Shown: piece after piece, positions 45,721-59,640 of the stretch
How positions within the stretch are numbered: the first letter of the stretch is position 1
Layout: each line of letters starts with the position of its first letter
Assembly: GCF_040807025.1 (NCBI RefSeq)
Contig: NC_090942.1
Location: forward strand, 38,332,911-38,396,910
Reading direction: 5' to 3'
Length of the DNA: 64,000 nucleotides
Source: Struthio camelus
Lineage: Eukaryota; Chordata; Aves; Struthioniformes; Struthionidae
Notes under the pieces: model-generated
Databases searched by the model: none
What the model was told of the DNA's origin: nothing
Seen by the model: only the letters and a program-made list of their open reading frames with translations
Translations under genes and position numbers: made by a program

Positions 45721-48700
45721 GTAAGCACTGCTGAAACTCACTGGCATGTGGACGTGTCAGTTCTCTCTAATGAGCCTTGGCTACAGGAAAAGCCTGAGAC
45801 CTACTGCTGTAACATTTCAGTCAGTTAAAGCATTAGGCTTTGTGATGTATTCACTGCTCTGAATAGCTGCTGATGAATGCAGGACCGGAGGGATGAATGA
45901 AAGTGGTATTGCTTTTAGAAGCAGTATAGTAGCTGCTGTGTGCGTCCTGTTATGCACAGCCTTGTTTACTTTACACACATGAATTTGTTGACCTCATCAG
46001 GGCTCTTAACCTTCCTAGGGTTGCTAATCTCCGTAAATATCTGCAGGATTGGGCTTAATTTTGGCATGGAAATATGCAAAACAAATGAATCAAACTGTGA
46101 GTCATCATTTTTTACAGTAAAATGCTCTGACCTAGTCCCAGCATCCACGTGCCAGGCTTATGCTTGCTTGAGAGCTTGTGGGATCTGACCCATGCTTTGG
46201 GAATCCTGACTTCTTAAGAGTAACAGAGCATATACAGAAGCTGAGTAAGTGTAACAGAGAATATACTGAAATAAAGCAAGGACTGTCACCTGATTCAGAT
46301 GCAACTCTGAAGATAAAATTAATTTAGGCTGCTGCCAGGACTATGCACATATGTTGTGGAATGTTTCAGTAGTGCTCAAGGTTTTTCTGAAAACTGTATT
46401 GGAGATGTTCTGAATTTACAGAATGATGTTTTAATCGTGTGAGCATATGCCTCAAGTATGGTACAATAAAACAAACTCTCTTTATTTTTAAAACTTATTG
46501 GAGGCAAGGAATTGTGGAGCTCATACAGATAAATGATGTGAATGTTGCTTTCATGTCTGCACTTCAAAATGCAAAAGTACAAACATAGTAACTACAAGGC
46601 TGTTTTTGATATTTTAATCTTTTAAACCTTTGAAATGCTTATGTATGTGAAAGGACTTTTCAATCCACAGGACAGCAAGTTTTTTCTCTAATGTCTCAAA
46701 TGTTGCATTCAAAATCATAGCAGATAAAGGAAGAGTGATCAGAAAGCTTAATGCAGGCAGAGCATCACAACCTGTTATGTAAAGCAACATTTGGCAGGGC
46801 CTTCCCAGCTGCTGTAAATGAATATTAACAGCATTTTATCGGGTACTTTCACTATCTTTATTACATAATCTGAATACTTATGACCCTATTAATATGTTTA
46901 GCTGTGAAATTGCAATATTGATTCCACAGAAGAGTGAAGGAGCAGAATGATTCTTGCATTACAAACGAAAGCTATGCAAGTATTAAAAAGCTTTGTACTC
47001 ATGTTTGAAAGAAGTTTGCTGAATTGCTTTATAGATGTAAAATGCTATTTCTCTAGGCACTTTCATACAAAAAGTATTTTGACAACAGGATAGTGTTGCT
47101 AAATATTGTCTGTGTGTGTAATAGACATCACTAACCAGGTTCTGGTTTTTTTTGTTTTTTTTTAATGTAACTCCCTGAATCTGTAATCATGATACTCTGT
47201 AGTCTAACCTGTGGACCATAGACTGGACCCAGTTTGTCAGAATAGCCTCCATCTGGAGAGCTGCCCCAGGAAGGATGTTGGGGCAAGCTGTGGGCCAAGT
47301 TATTTATTTTTCTTTTCCTCTTTTTTGGTGGCCAGGATCTTGCTTGCTACCTTCTGCCCCTCTTTCTTATGGCCTTATACCTCCTTCTTCTGAAACAACT
47401 AGATATACTGTTGTCATATGACCTGAAATACATGTCATATAATTGGGACATATGTGCAGCATGTTATATGGCTACGGACTGCTTGCAGATGGCATCCTGT
47501 CACTGAATACATACATGCCTCTTGCATGATCGTACTTGGAACATGTGGGAAGGAACATGCTTGGTCAAGAGACAGAGGAGCTGTAAGGTGTTTCTGTGAA
47601 AACCTCCTAAAGAGGTTATATCGTGCCCCCTAATAGAACTGTGCACCATTATTTCAGTAGAAATCTGCAAATATTTAGCAACAAGAAGATATATAGAGCC
47701 CTGTCACTGTTGTGTTCAGTGGCTTCCAATTACTAAATTTACGAACAAGGTCTCTTGTTTCCTTGTTGTTCTGCAGGATAAATAGCTCCATTAGCTACAG
47801 GCTCCTGTGGGCAGTTTGCCTGTGAAAAGCTGAGTTGAAAAAGTGAATTTTGCATTTAATTTGGATGAGACTAGGTTCTTAGTCATTTTTATGCTTGCAT
47901 GCAAAATCTGTCCTGTTTGAAAGCTGCTATCCTTCATATCTTGTCCTCTTGTCACTAATCAACGGTGATCATTTCCGAGAGATGTGGCTGTTGCTGGAGG
48001 TCACATCTGTTTCCAGGAGGAGCCTCTGGGTACTAGTGCCAATCCTGTGGTGTGTTCTTATATTATACCTTTTCCTAAGTAACCCATATGGTCTCTACTT
48101 CCACCCTCTCCACAATTCAAACCTGATGAGCTTGTGCTGGTACTGCAGCTCGCAGCTGCATTCAAGTGTACAAAAATATTAGAAAGGTAAAGATTAAGTG
48201 GGTGCAGGATATAGACCATTAAATGATCTGAAATTCAAGCAGAAATAAATGAATAAATGATCCCTTTGGATTAATACATATTTTTAAATAGTATTTTGCC
48301 CCGAGACAAGTTTGTTATAGCTACTACAGAGCTCCAACTGGACTCTCTTCCCTTGTGGGAATTAGAGATTTAAATATGTATTGTTCTTCTGGGCAGTATT
48401 ACTCAGCAGTCAAGTAAGGTTCATAATAGAACAAAGAAACTTTTAATTAGGATAGGCGTTTCAATTGGGGTTTTTTTTGCTTTGTTTAAGAGAAACTTGC
48501 ATTAAGTCAGATAAATAAATAAAACAATGGATGGGGTGGAGGAGCTCTGGAAGAAGCACATCTGTTTACAAAGTTAAGCGCTGAGTTTACAATAAACCAG
48601 TAATTTTTACTTAGGAAGCTCTTGAAATAAGATACCCTTTTTCCTCATCCCTCAGCAAAGATATTTTAAGAAAATAATTTTCATCTTATTCAATGTTTGG

Positions 48701-50139
48701 TTTTGGGTTGTTAATCACTTTATTTTTTCAAAGAGGAAATATCTATATTGCAATGTAAAATTAATAGCAGTCTGTTTATGCTGTTATAATACTTCTTTTT
48801 AATATCTGTGCATGCATTGTAATTGCATCGCTCCCTTACTCATCTCTGTACTTAGTTTATATAAGCTAAATACAATGCAGCATTTCCTTTAAATGTGAAA
48901 AATGACAATAAATCTTTTTCTGGTCTGTTGTGGAGTATACATTGCTCTATATAGCTGAGGTCTTGAAGTCAATAACCTTCTGCGCAGACTCGGAAAATTG
49001 CCAGCCATACAATAAATTATAAAACTGGGACCCTTAAGGAATGATATTTAGTAGGTTCAAGGGTTTCTTAACTTCTGCCTGAAATGACCTTTGGCCAAAA
49101 TATAAACTGTAATCTCCTCTGCTCCATCAGATGTTGGAAAGGAGAGGCATGGCAGATTTGAAGCAGTTGTTCTTTATTGTTTCCTTATCTGATGTTTACT
49201 GGTTTATTACATGCAGTTGGACAATGGAATAATCTCTTGGCTTAAATGAGTTTTTAAAGGAACCCCTTAAAGAGATGGGAGTGAGGAAGCTTTGGCCATC
49301 TGTCCTGTGCCTGTCTTCTGCAGTTTAGATGCCAAATCTGACAATGACAAAAGGCAGCTGTTGTCTGGGAAGCGATTGACTCCACTTGTTTGGGCAGAAG
49401 AGCTCTCGAATAGTTGAAGAGCTTGAGATATTCCATTTTCCTAATTACCTGTCTCTTCATGTATTTTACAGCCTCCTGCCCTTCTCTACTAAGAGATTAC
49501 TTTCCAAGGCAAAATCCATAGCATGTCTTTAAAGGACCTTCAAAAAGGTTCTTCAGAACTCCCCAGCTTCAGTGGAAAGCTGCTATTGACTTCAGTGAAC
49601 TTTCAGTCAGGCTTTTGGAGAGGAAAAGCATAGCTCTTTGCATTAAAGAATGGATGTGACCTTCATCAGTCAAAATTTACTTTTGTGGGCTGTTCTAGAA
49701 GTATAATGTTCCAGTTTTATTGGGTGAGCGTTAAACTCCATTTTAAGATGCACTGTGTTCTGCACTTACTTGAGGAGCTGCATAGGGTGCTTCACAGTAA
49801 CAGTGTACCTGGAGCTTATTTATATGTCCTGCCCTGACCCACATCTTGCATCCTTGTGCTTCATCCCATGCAAATAATTAACTTGCAGAATAAAGCTATT
49901 GCCGTCCCTCCCCTTGAAAAAGCCTCAACTGGTATGTGGGAGCTGTTACCGGGAAGGAGAGGCAGGGACGTTGTTTTGCATTTATGGAGCGTGCTACTAG
50001 ATAACTTTTCCTGTTGCCTGACTTGACCATAGCTTGTCCTTGTTTGTCTCAAGGATCAGAACAATGACCTCACGTAAGGGGGATACCAATTACTTGAGAA
50101 TGGAGATTTTAAAATGTCTTCCACAGTTTCGGCTGTACT
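45721..50139. other. Intron 1 segment, no gene seen
   Basis: AT-rich intron without recognisable exons. The upstream (5') end of the pseudogene may extend slightly into the first 100 bases. Confidence 0.6.
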
Positions 50140-52500
50140 AGAATCACAGAATCAGAATTACTGAATCTCAATCACAGAGTAGCTGAGGCTGGAAAGGACC
50201 TCTGGAGATGGTCTAGTCCAACCCTCCTCCCTCCCACTTAAAGTAGGGTCAGTTAGAGTGGCCAGTACATTGTACATTCAGATTTTGAATTATCTCCAAG
50301 GATGGAGATGAGACTCCACAATCTGTCTGGGCATCCTGTTCCAGTGTTTGACCACCCTCACAGTGAAGAAGTGTTTTCTTATATTTGAATGGAATTTCCA
50401 ATTTGCATGCATTGTCTTCTCCCTGGGCACCACTGAGAAGAGTTTTTCTCTGTCTTCTTTATTGCCTCCTATCAGGTGTTTATACATATTGATAGGATTC
50501 CCTGTGAACCTTCTCTTCTCCAGAACTGGACACAGCACTGCAGATGTGGCCTCACCAGTGCTGAGGAGAGGAGAAGGATCACCTCCCTCAACCTGCTGGC
50601 AATTCTCTTCCTAGTGCAGCCCAGAAGGCTGTTGGCCTTCTTCACTGCAGAGGCACATTGCGGGCTCATGTTCAACTTGGTGTCCACCAGGATCCCAAGG
50701 TCCTTCTCTGCAAATCTGCTTTCCAGCCGGTTGGCCCCAGTCTGTACTAGTACATGGGGTTATTCTTTTCCAGGTACAGGATTTTGCATTTCCCTTGGCT
50801 GAACTTCATGAGATTCCTGTTGGACTATTTCTCCAGCCTGTTGGGGTCCCTCTGAATGGCAGCACGGCCATCTGATGTATCAAGCTCTCCTCCCAGTTTT
50901 GTATCATCTGCCGACTTGCTGAGGTTGTGCTCTGTCCAATCATCCAGGTCATTAATGAAGATGTTAAACAGTATTGGCCCCAGCATTGACCCCGGGAGAC
51001 ACCGTTAGTGACTGGTCTCCAGCTGGCCTTCATGCTGCTGATCACAACCCTTTGAGCCCAGCAGTTCAGCCAATTTTCAGTCCACCTCACTATCCATTCA
51101 TCTCTCCTGTACTTCATCAATTTGTCTGTGAGAATGTTGTGCGAAATAGTGTCGAAAGCCTTACTAAAGTCAAGCTGAATGCCCACTGTTCTCCCTTCAT
51201 CCACCTAGCCTGTGATCTCATTGCAGAAGGCTATCAAATTGGTTGGGCATGATTTCCCCTTCATAAATCCGTGCTGACTACTCCCAATTACCTTCTTGTC
51301 CTTCAAGTATTTGGAAATGGTTTCCAGGATCACTTTCTCATCACCTTACCTGGGATCAAGGTGAGGCTGACTACCTATAGTTCTCCAGATACTCCTTCTT
51401 GCCCCTCTTGGAAGCAGGAGTGACATTTGCTTTCTTCCTCAGGAACTTCCCCCAATCACCGTGACCTTTCAAAGATAATCGAGAGCTGCTTTGCAATGAC
51501 ATCGTCCGGCTCCCTCAGCATTTGTGGGTTCATTCCATTGAGTCTCATGGGCTTGTTTCTCCAGTTTAAACATCCCCTAACCCAGTCCTCCTCTACTGAG
51601 GGTAAGTCTTGTTCCAGACTTTCCCACTGGTCTCAGGAACATGAGATTGCTGAAGGCAAGTCTTACCAGGAAAGACTGAGATGAAGAAGGCATTAAGTAC
51701 CACAGCTTTTTCTGCATCCTCTATCAGCAGGTCCCCTGCTCCATTCAGTAGTGGGCCTGCATTTTCTTTAGTCTTCCTTTTACTGCTAGTATACCTTTAG
51801 AAGGTATTGCCCTTCATATCCCTTGCCAGATTCAACTCCAAATAGGCTTTGACTTTCCTAACTTCATTCCTGCATGTTTGGACAGTGTCTCTGTATTCCG
51901 TGTCCCCTGCCCCTGCTTCAACCTCTTATACACTTCCTTTTTATGTCTGAGTTTTATCAAGAGCTTCTTGCTTCATCCACGCAGGCCTCCTACCACTCTT
52001 GCTTGACTTTCTGCTCATTGGGATGGACCATTCTTGAGCTTAATGGAGGTGATCCTTGAAAATCAACCAGCTGTCCCGGACTCTCTTCTCTTCTGGACAG
52101 TGTCTCATGGGATTCTTATGAGCAGGTCCCTGAATAGGCCAAAGCTCTGCCCTTCTGAAGTTCAAGGTTTTGATCTTGCTATTTGTCTTGTTCCCTCCTT
52201 TCAGGATCCTGAACTCCACCATCTCATGGTTACTGCAGCCAAGGCTGCCCCGACCTTCATATCTCCAACGAGTTCTTCTGTGTTTGTAAGTACGAAGTCC
52301 AACACAGCATCTCCCCTCATCAGCTCCTTGACCGCCTCTGTCAGGAAGTTGTCATCAATGTACTCCAGAAGCCTCCTGGATTGCTTTTCCTCTGTTGTGT
52401 TGCCCTTCCAGCAGATATTGGGGTGGTTAAAGTCTCCCATGAAGACCAGGACATGCAAACACAAAGCTTCTTCCAGTTTTCTGAGAAGGGCCTTCTTCAG
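50140..52500 (-). mobile_element. Long 5'-truncated CR1 LINE with ORF2 remnants
   Basis: The + strand starts with the octamer-type 3' end 'GAATCACAGAATCAGAATTA', followed by 'GGACCTCTGGAGATGG'. Moving to higher coordinates on the - strand come the C-terminal RT region (50290-50690, including LNMSPQCA), the RT palm (SADDTKL near 50896-50914 and DFSKAFDTISHNIL near 51130-51171), the intervening domain, and the end of the endonuclease (GDFNHPNICW at 52408-52437). The ORF is broken by frame changes (for example between 51130 and 50960) and stops, so it is inactive. Similarity fades near 52500, where the element is truncated. CR1 is the dominant LINE of birds. Confidence 0.95.
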
Positions 52501-52770
52501 AAAGGAAGATGTGTTTTTGTTTTTGGCTTTTTTTAAAGAATTTCCTTTGAAAATGAAATGCAAATATGTGTCCATGACACCAACTGGTTAAAGATTGCCT
52601 GGGTCTTCTAACGACTGTCTTAAAGCTTACTTTCAGTCTGGAAGAGATTTCTGTGCAACGTAGCACCTCTTTCTTACTTTACCTGCCAGAGAAAGAGGAA
52701 GACCTAGGAAGCTTTCCTGATGTCTTTCTGTGCCTTAAATCAATAGTCTGCCAACCTTTTCCCTGCCCAG

Positions 52771-52788
52771 CCACACACACACACACAA
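52771..52788 (+). repeat. Short (CA)n tract
   Basis: About eight CA dinucleotides. Confidence 0.9.
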
Positions 52789-55700
52789 GGGGGTTGCCTA
52801 CAAACTCAGGGGAATTCATGAATCAGTTGCTGTCCTGTCTTTATGGCTTCCTTTCTCTGTGTTGCTTCACTGGATGTATTTTGTCATACCAGAGGAGCTT
52901 TAAGACGAGCTGGTTGTACTGCTGTTGTATGCTTCTTGTAACTGCTCTATGTCTTTCCAGGGAGGAGAGAACTGAGAAAAATTCATATGGCTTGTAAGAC
53001 TCCTTGTGACTGCTCTTCAATGATCTGTGTAGATTGGGAGATTTTTTTTTCCCCTAGCCCTCCATCTAAAACCATTTCCTCACCTTAGTCCAAATAAAAC
53101 GTGTCGTGAAGATGTAAGCACCTGTGTTTAAGATGGATTTATTGAGATAGTTGAGTAAATGTAATACAACTTAGATTGCATAATTGAAGCAGTCAGGAAA
53201 ATATTAGTCCATAGCTGGTAAAATCTGTACTGACAGTAAAGATTTTGTGAATTAACCTCTTTAGTTAACCAACAATATTGCTTTGTAAACTTTTTAATCC
53301 AATTTTGCGCTGAATGATTTTGGAGTTAGGTCTGCAGGATGGGTTTGGGACAAGAATGTCCCTAGGTCAGTGGCATACTAACTACAGTCTTTGTAAGATT
53401 TTCCCTGTGGAAAAAAAAAATGTGCATCTTCCATCTTAATTGAACCCTAGAAATTTGAGCCTACAAACCAAATGAAAATGGGAACTTTCTACGTTTTGTC
53501 AGCAAATTGCAAGCTATCAGTCACAGCTACAGATGAAAGCTAGCACGACCTACATCTGTCGTGTTGTTACAATGGTGCCGGCATTACAGTTCCATTGTTT
53601 AGATTTAGGGTCAAGCCTGCTGAGACCTCTTTTTATTCAGCTTTGAATGTATCCATTTTCATTAAGATTTTCAAAACGATATAAAAGACTCAGTAGGGCA
53701 AGATGTAGCAATGTTGAACCAAAGTTAGTCTTGCAGCTACCGAACTGTCTCATAGTCACAGATGGTCACTGCAATTGTCCACACCAGTCTACCACTGGAG
53801 CTGCTATTGAAAGGGCACAAAACTGATGGTACAAAGGGATGCCTTTTTTTCTGCCAATAAATGAGTGTACTGTTGCTTTGAGCTGGCATTGTTGAAGGTT
53901 TTGTGCAGGAGAAGAATTGCTGTTGACAAACCAGTTTCCATGCTAAAAATGCTACTCTCATTCCTAAACTTAAATATCTTTCCTTGGGTGAATAACACTG
54001 TCTGACTAATATCACAGTGGCATTTTGCAAACTATTTTCATTGATTATGTGGATGGCGGCTGTACTGGGAGGTCTAATGCTGACAGCAGTAAATGCAAGC
54101 TTGTTAACGTGCTGAACAAGGCATGCTTCTGTTTTGTAATGCCGTTAAAGGAAAACCTCTTCAACTATATGCTGTTAAAAACATTGGGGGCATTAATTGC
54201 TGTTTTCTGTGTTTACTCCTCAAATGTTAAAAATGTCCTTGCATAAATTGAAGGAGTTCTGTCAGTTGTCTCGCTATTTGAGTTATGTAACTTCATTAAA
54301 GTATGGAATGCCATACTCTTTGTGCTGGAAAAATGGAAGATTTACTTCCTAGCTCCAAAACCTTACAAGTCCTTCATATTGACAATATGAATGTGTTTTT
54401 CTTTTGTTTGTTTTGTTTTGTCTTTCAATAGAACTGCTTCTTCTGAAGCAAAGTCGTAACTACCATTTTGCTCCTTTTCTGCTATGGTGAAGTGAGAGCC
54501 TCCATACAGGCTTCTTGTGAGATTAAAATAGTTCTTACCTGGAAGAACAATGAGAAACAATAAAGCCGATTTCTGTTGTATGGGAGCCATTGCAGCCTCT
54601 AACAGATCAGCTTACCTCTAGCAAGGGAACCCTTACAATTCAAGTGACCACAGTGTTGAAATGGATGCTTGTTCCTGGACAGGAAATATCAGCCCTCTAT
54701 GGAGACTAGCTGAATGATTCACACCGTAACGCTTAGAATTCTCACTTTAATAGTAAGGAGTTCTCTTTTTTCTTATCACCCTTATCCGGCTAAAGGCTTT
54801 AATGTGCCAGAAATGAAAATTTTCAGGCCCCCTCTGAGGATCTCAATGATTTCAGGATGGTAGTTGCTAGAATTAAATATTTCTGTGCCAAGGATGGAAC
54901 TGAAAAAGAGGAATATTCTTCCTGTAAGATGAAAATCATTTGCAGAGGGATGGGTCTGACTGTTCCAGAAACTTCTAAATTTCTTCTGCATGGATTATTC
55001 TGTTAACAAGGGATTCTAAAGAATGAAACTTGTTGCCAAAAAAGAGGTGAATATTGATGAGTTTCATGATTCTGAAGAACTACAAGGAATTTGACACTGA
55101 CCTCGAGCCAGGTCATTTGAGCAAGTAGTCATTCTTAATGGCTCCAGTCAATGTCCCCTGGCTTTCTATAATCATGTTTTCTGCTGCCTTGTTTAGGGTC
55201 AGTTCTTGTGAGTACTATTACTCCCCTGTTTTATAGTATTCTACATGCAAATAACCCCTAAACAAACGTAATGTAAGTCATTACAGTTTGTCAGTAGTGA
55301 CTTCCAGGAAGCTGTGTTCTATTTCGGAGAGGGGTGGTTTTTTTGGTTTCTGAGTTTTTTACCCCTTCCTTTCTCATAGCTGGTCTGCATTTATCATGAT
55401 GTCAGTGTAACTTGTTCTGCATGTGACTTGAGCAGAAGTTGTTCCCTGTTGTTTCTGATGTTACAGATCACAGCTGGTAGACTAAGTATACTTAAGCCAA
55501 GCAATACAGACTTCACAAATCCTGAACCTTTTGCCAAAATCTCCTTATGGGCCACGAACTGCAGAACTTGAAGGCTGGAGAGAGGAGAGTGTTGGGAGTG
55601 GCAGTCATCTGATTTCCTTCAGCCTCGCTGCTCCACCGAGGAACGGAAGTGGCCTGGGCAAGTGTTGGGAGCAGAAGGAACTGCTTCAGCAGTCCTGGTG

Positions 55701-56574
55701 CCAGCCTAGTCCTGCTGTAGGGCATATAACCTCCCTGCAGCACCTGGGCCAGGCAGACCGTAAGATGGACTCCTCTTGTACCTACCTGGTATGTGAAAGC
55801 ATTTTTCTGGCCCAGTCCGTTCTGCAGTCTGGGAACCCTACCTAGCACATACAGAAAATCAGGCAGTCCTCAAATTGGTCAGGTACTGGTCATGGTCAAG
55901 TAATACTTTTGAGCATAACTTTTTGAGTTTAGTTTGAGTAATGCTACTACTAGCTACTATTCTGCACATTAGGGCAAACCTAATGCGTTGCTGTTAACAC
56001 TGCAAAATTAACCTCATTTGCGTTGCCCAGTGTCACAGGAATATTCTGCTGATAACCTATTTAGATGCCTAAAGTGATTCTGATGCTCTTCCATACTATA
56101 CTTGTTTTATAATATTAATGTTTCTTATCCTAAGCCATTGTTTTTATCAAGTTTGCAATTCCATACACAGCAGTCTCTATTGTAACTTTTTTGTAGACTG
56201 TAAAATGGCTTTTATGTTTACAAAAGCAAAACAGTATAGGGTTTTTTTATTTTATACCGTACCTGATGATATAGCTGAAAGCATCCTCATCACCTTTAGA
56301 GTGTTGTCACATTCTGTAACTGAGTTAAAACATTTAGCAAACTTTCTGTATGCTGTTTATTGGCATTGTGACTTCCCTTGGGACACTTGCTTCCAGTGAC
56401 CTGTCCTGCATTATGACTTTTCTTCAGAAGAAAAGGAGAGATTCTGCCTGAGATAATTCTGCTTGCCCAGACCCTTTTCATACCATTTTCAAGCCTGGGG
56501 GCCATTTCCTCATTCTGGTTTGGCAGGAGGAGGGCCAGGATTGTCAAATGTATCAGTTTGGGATTGTCACTAGC

Positions 56575-56650
56575 CCAGGGTTTTCAGTGTGTGGTCTGAG
56601 GACTCCTGGGAGTTCATGAACTACTTCCAAGGAGGTCTGCAGCTGGGAAA
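56575..56650 (+). mobile_element. Possible hAT-type DNA transposon end
   Basis: 'CAGGGTTTTCAGTGTGTGGT' followed by a 'GAGGACTCCTGGGAGTTCAT' block resembles the ends of old hAT (Charlie-like) non-autonomous elements, which begin CAGGG and carry such GGTC/GGAC phrases. No opposite terminus was found. Confidence 0.35.
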
Positions 56651-58828
56651 TGAGGAAAATAAGTCTGTTGACAATAGGCCTATATTTGATATATATACCT
56701 CTTCTGGAAAATATTTGTGGAGCTGCCCAGCTCAAACAAGACTGAAATGCAGTGCGGTAGGGGTGCTGTGTATTGCTTTACGTCTCAGCCTACGATTTAT
56801 TTTAACTGCGAGGACCGTTTCCCACTGCTCTGTGATGCTTCCCTTCCTGTGTGTTCATTCACTTGGCCTCCTGTGTCTCAGAGATAGCTGTTGCTCTCCT
56901 GTTGGCCTGCAAGCTGCTGGCAGTCTCACCTCCGAGCTCTTCCACCTAATTCTCAATCAAATAGTCTGTGCTGTGAGACTGAGTGTGCTGCCTCTGCCTC
57001 TCCCCCTGCCAAGAGCAGTGAACTGATTTGTTTGTCTTTCCGTGTCTGGGCCTTGGCCGCTGCGCGCCTGTCTGGCTGTGGGGATTTTAGGCATTTTAGT
57101 GTTAAATGTCTTCCTGTGTTTTTCACGATATTGATTACCAGATAGTTCTGTGTGATCAATTGCTTCTGCTTTTAAAGCGTGTTTCCCTCCATCCCTTGGC
57201 TTGCGCTCAAAAACATGAGGAAAAAATGCAAATATTTCAGGTGCTGTTATTATTCTCACTGCAAACCTTTTAGGGCATTCTCTTGGGGGAAATTAGCTGC
57301 ATCTTACTCAGCAGTGTAATTCACAATTTTCTCACTGGGTTGTTGCTGTCGTTTAGTTACTCTGCATTCTGGTACAAAGAATGCAGAAATCAGTGGCATG
57401 AATTAGAGGTTAGTGCTTTATATCAGGAAGAACTGGAATTTACTTTCACTCTTTTTAAGTGTACGATGCCTTCATAAGTAGCTTATTAAGTTGAAGACTA
57501 ATTGCAGCTGGAGCTTTACATAAAGCCTAGGAGTGGCATAGAGTAAAAGACTTAAAATTAAAGAAAAGTGGTATGCTGGGGGTGAGGGAGGGCAGCTGGA
57601 GTTGGATCCTACACTTCCCAAAGAGATGGCCCAGCATCTGTAAGTTTGTCTTTCATCACCTTGACTCAACCAAGAGCTCATTTTTTTCTCCTCCGTACTG
57701 CATGGTGCTATCTGTTGGAAAGTAGCTAAAGTTGGATTTTTTAATTGTTATTTAGGCAGAGATTAACTTAATGTTAACTCGGTGCATTTTTTAAAGAAAT
57801 ATTTTTGGAAATCTTGTGATATAAACATCTCAAAATAAAAAAGCATGAAGGAACTTCTGACTGCTTGAGCTGAATATGCTTAAAGTTTATGAAAAGAGGT
57901 ATTCAGGGACACGGTGCAGTGTTGTGTCTTGCATCCTCAACACAGCTGCTTAGCAGCGATAAGGAAGCAATGCTCTATTCATGCTGACCTTGTTTCCAAA
58001 GAAGCCTTGTCCTATGAACTACTGAAAATAAGGCAGAATTTCCTGTGACATGCTGCTAATGTTGGCTTTTAAAGGGGAGTAGAATGAAATCTCTGAGCAT
58101 GACACATACTGTATCTAACCACACAGGATTTCCTGTGCTGGAATGGAAGCTTAGTGGAAGCCACGTTTTTCTCTTCCTCTTAGTTCATTCAGAAAAATAG
58201 AGGTCAGCCTCATGAATTGATACGGCTGCAGCCACTGTTAAAAGCTTAAATCAGCAATTGCTAATGGATTTACTGTGATGCCAAGAGGACTGCAAGACAA
58301 AATTGTTTCCCTTTAACACAATAAAGCTTCCATGCATCTGATGGCATTTTTAAACTCACATGAAAGAATAGTTGTGCATGGGTGAACTCCCAAAGATTAA
58401 GAGTAACTATGTTGCAGCAATTAAAAATTCTGCCTTACTGAAGTTCAGAAAAATAAAATGTTACGTTAGACTTCAGTGCCTTTTGGTGTTGCGCTTTTTT
58501 CTCTAATTGGAATGAAATAAGCTGTTGATGAAGTATGTAAAAGACACAGAAGAACACTTGAATTTTGACTCTAAAAACATTGCTGAAGCTGTAGAGGATT
58601 AAAAATACTTGGTTTTCCTTAAATTAAATTTCATTTTTATAATATTTCAATGAAATAAAATCCTATGCTTTTTCTGTTTGCTGCTGACTTGCAATGCTGT
58701 CTTCCTGGTAGTGTTTCATTTGGTCTGACTGGTAAAATCAGAGCTTCCTGCCACAACCACTGTGCAGGCTGGGGTTATGCAACTGATTTTGATAGCATAG
58801 AGCACCTACATTTTTAATCCTATTTAAA

Positions 58829-58855
58829 AAACAAACCAAAACAAAACAAAACATA
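58829..58855 (+). repeat. (AAAAC)n tract
   Basis: Short A-rich pentanucleotide-type repeat. Confidence 0.85.
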
Positions 58856-59559
58856 CTGTTTCCAGGAAATCTTCAGAGAGTGAGTAAAAGGCTTTGGCCT
58901 TTTCCTCACATCCTGCTGTGTTTAGAGGAGGATGCTCTAGGTATGCTTAACGTTACGTAGTGGGAACGCACAGGCTCGCTTTGCCCCTGAGCCGAGCTGA
59001 AGAAACTGCCTTGCGACTCTGTTGTCATGATGGTGAAACAAATCTAAGAAACCCAGAAACTCCTTAGTACTTGTTGGCGTGGATTCAGTACTTTTAATTT
59101 GGTAACATGCTTTTATTCTTAGTCCAAACTGTGGTCTTTTGTCATCCTGGAATAAGGGCAAGAGTGTGCTTCTACTGACTCTTAATTGCTTATGTGCACC
59201 CTGTGCAAGTCTTCTCCCCACACCTGGCACTCACAAAGGAGAGGTGAATAATTCATGTACAGCTTCCACTTTTAATCCAATGACATGAGTGATTTTTACT
59301 AATTTAATTGCTAAATGGATTTGCTTGGGCCTGGTGCAAGTTTTTTGTCTAAGCAGTAAATGTTTTGTTACACCTGGAAGGGTTCTGCTTCTCTCCAGTA
59401 ACTCTATGATACTTGTCTATCTTAAAGAGCTTTTTTCAACTGAATAAAAGTTATCTTATGGCACATGTACAGTGCTTCTGCTTGGTAGAGTCTCTGTACT
59501 ACTTCATTTTATCCCAGAGTATTCATAGCCTGGTGCTGCAGTCCTTCACTGTCATGAGA

Positions 59560-59640
59560 GCCATATGCAAAGGGCCTGCAGGGGGATGGACTCAATCTGC
59601 TTTTTAGCACAGTCCCACTTGACATGTTTTTATGTTACGC
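59560..59640 (+). mobile_element. Possible CR1-related 3' end
   Basis: 'GGATGGACTCAATCTG', then CACAGTCCCACTTG and TTTTTATGTTACG, parallels the tail at 40715-40770 in order and spacing. Short and diverged. Confidence 0.4.

Larger units (their letters stand above)
52501..59559. other. Intron 1 segment, no gene seen
   Basis: No exon recognised. Contains a possible hAT-type remnant (56575) and an (AAAAC)n tract (58829). The - strand frame at 53737-54030 is open but unrecognised. Confidence 0.55.

Noticed and set aside
52034..52591. 185-codon + strand ORF
   Set aside because: It is the antisense of the CR1 endonuclease region, which reads sensibly only on the - strand.
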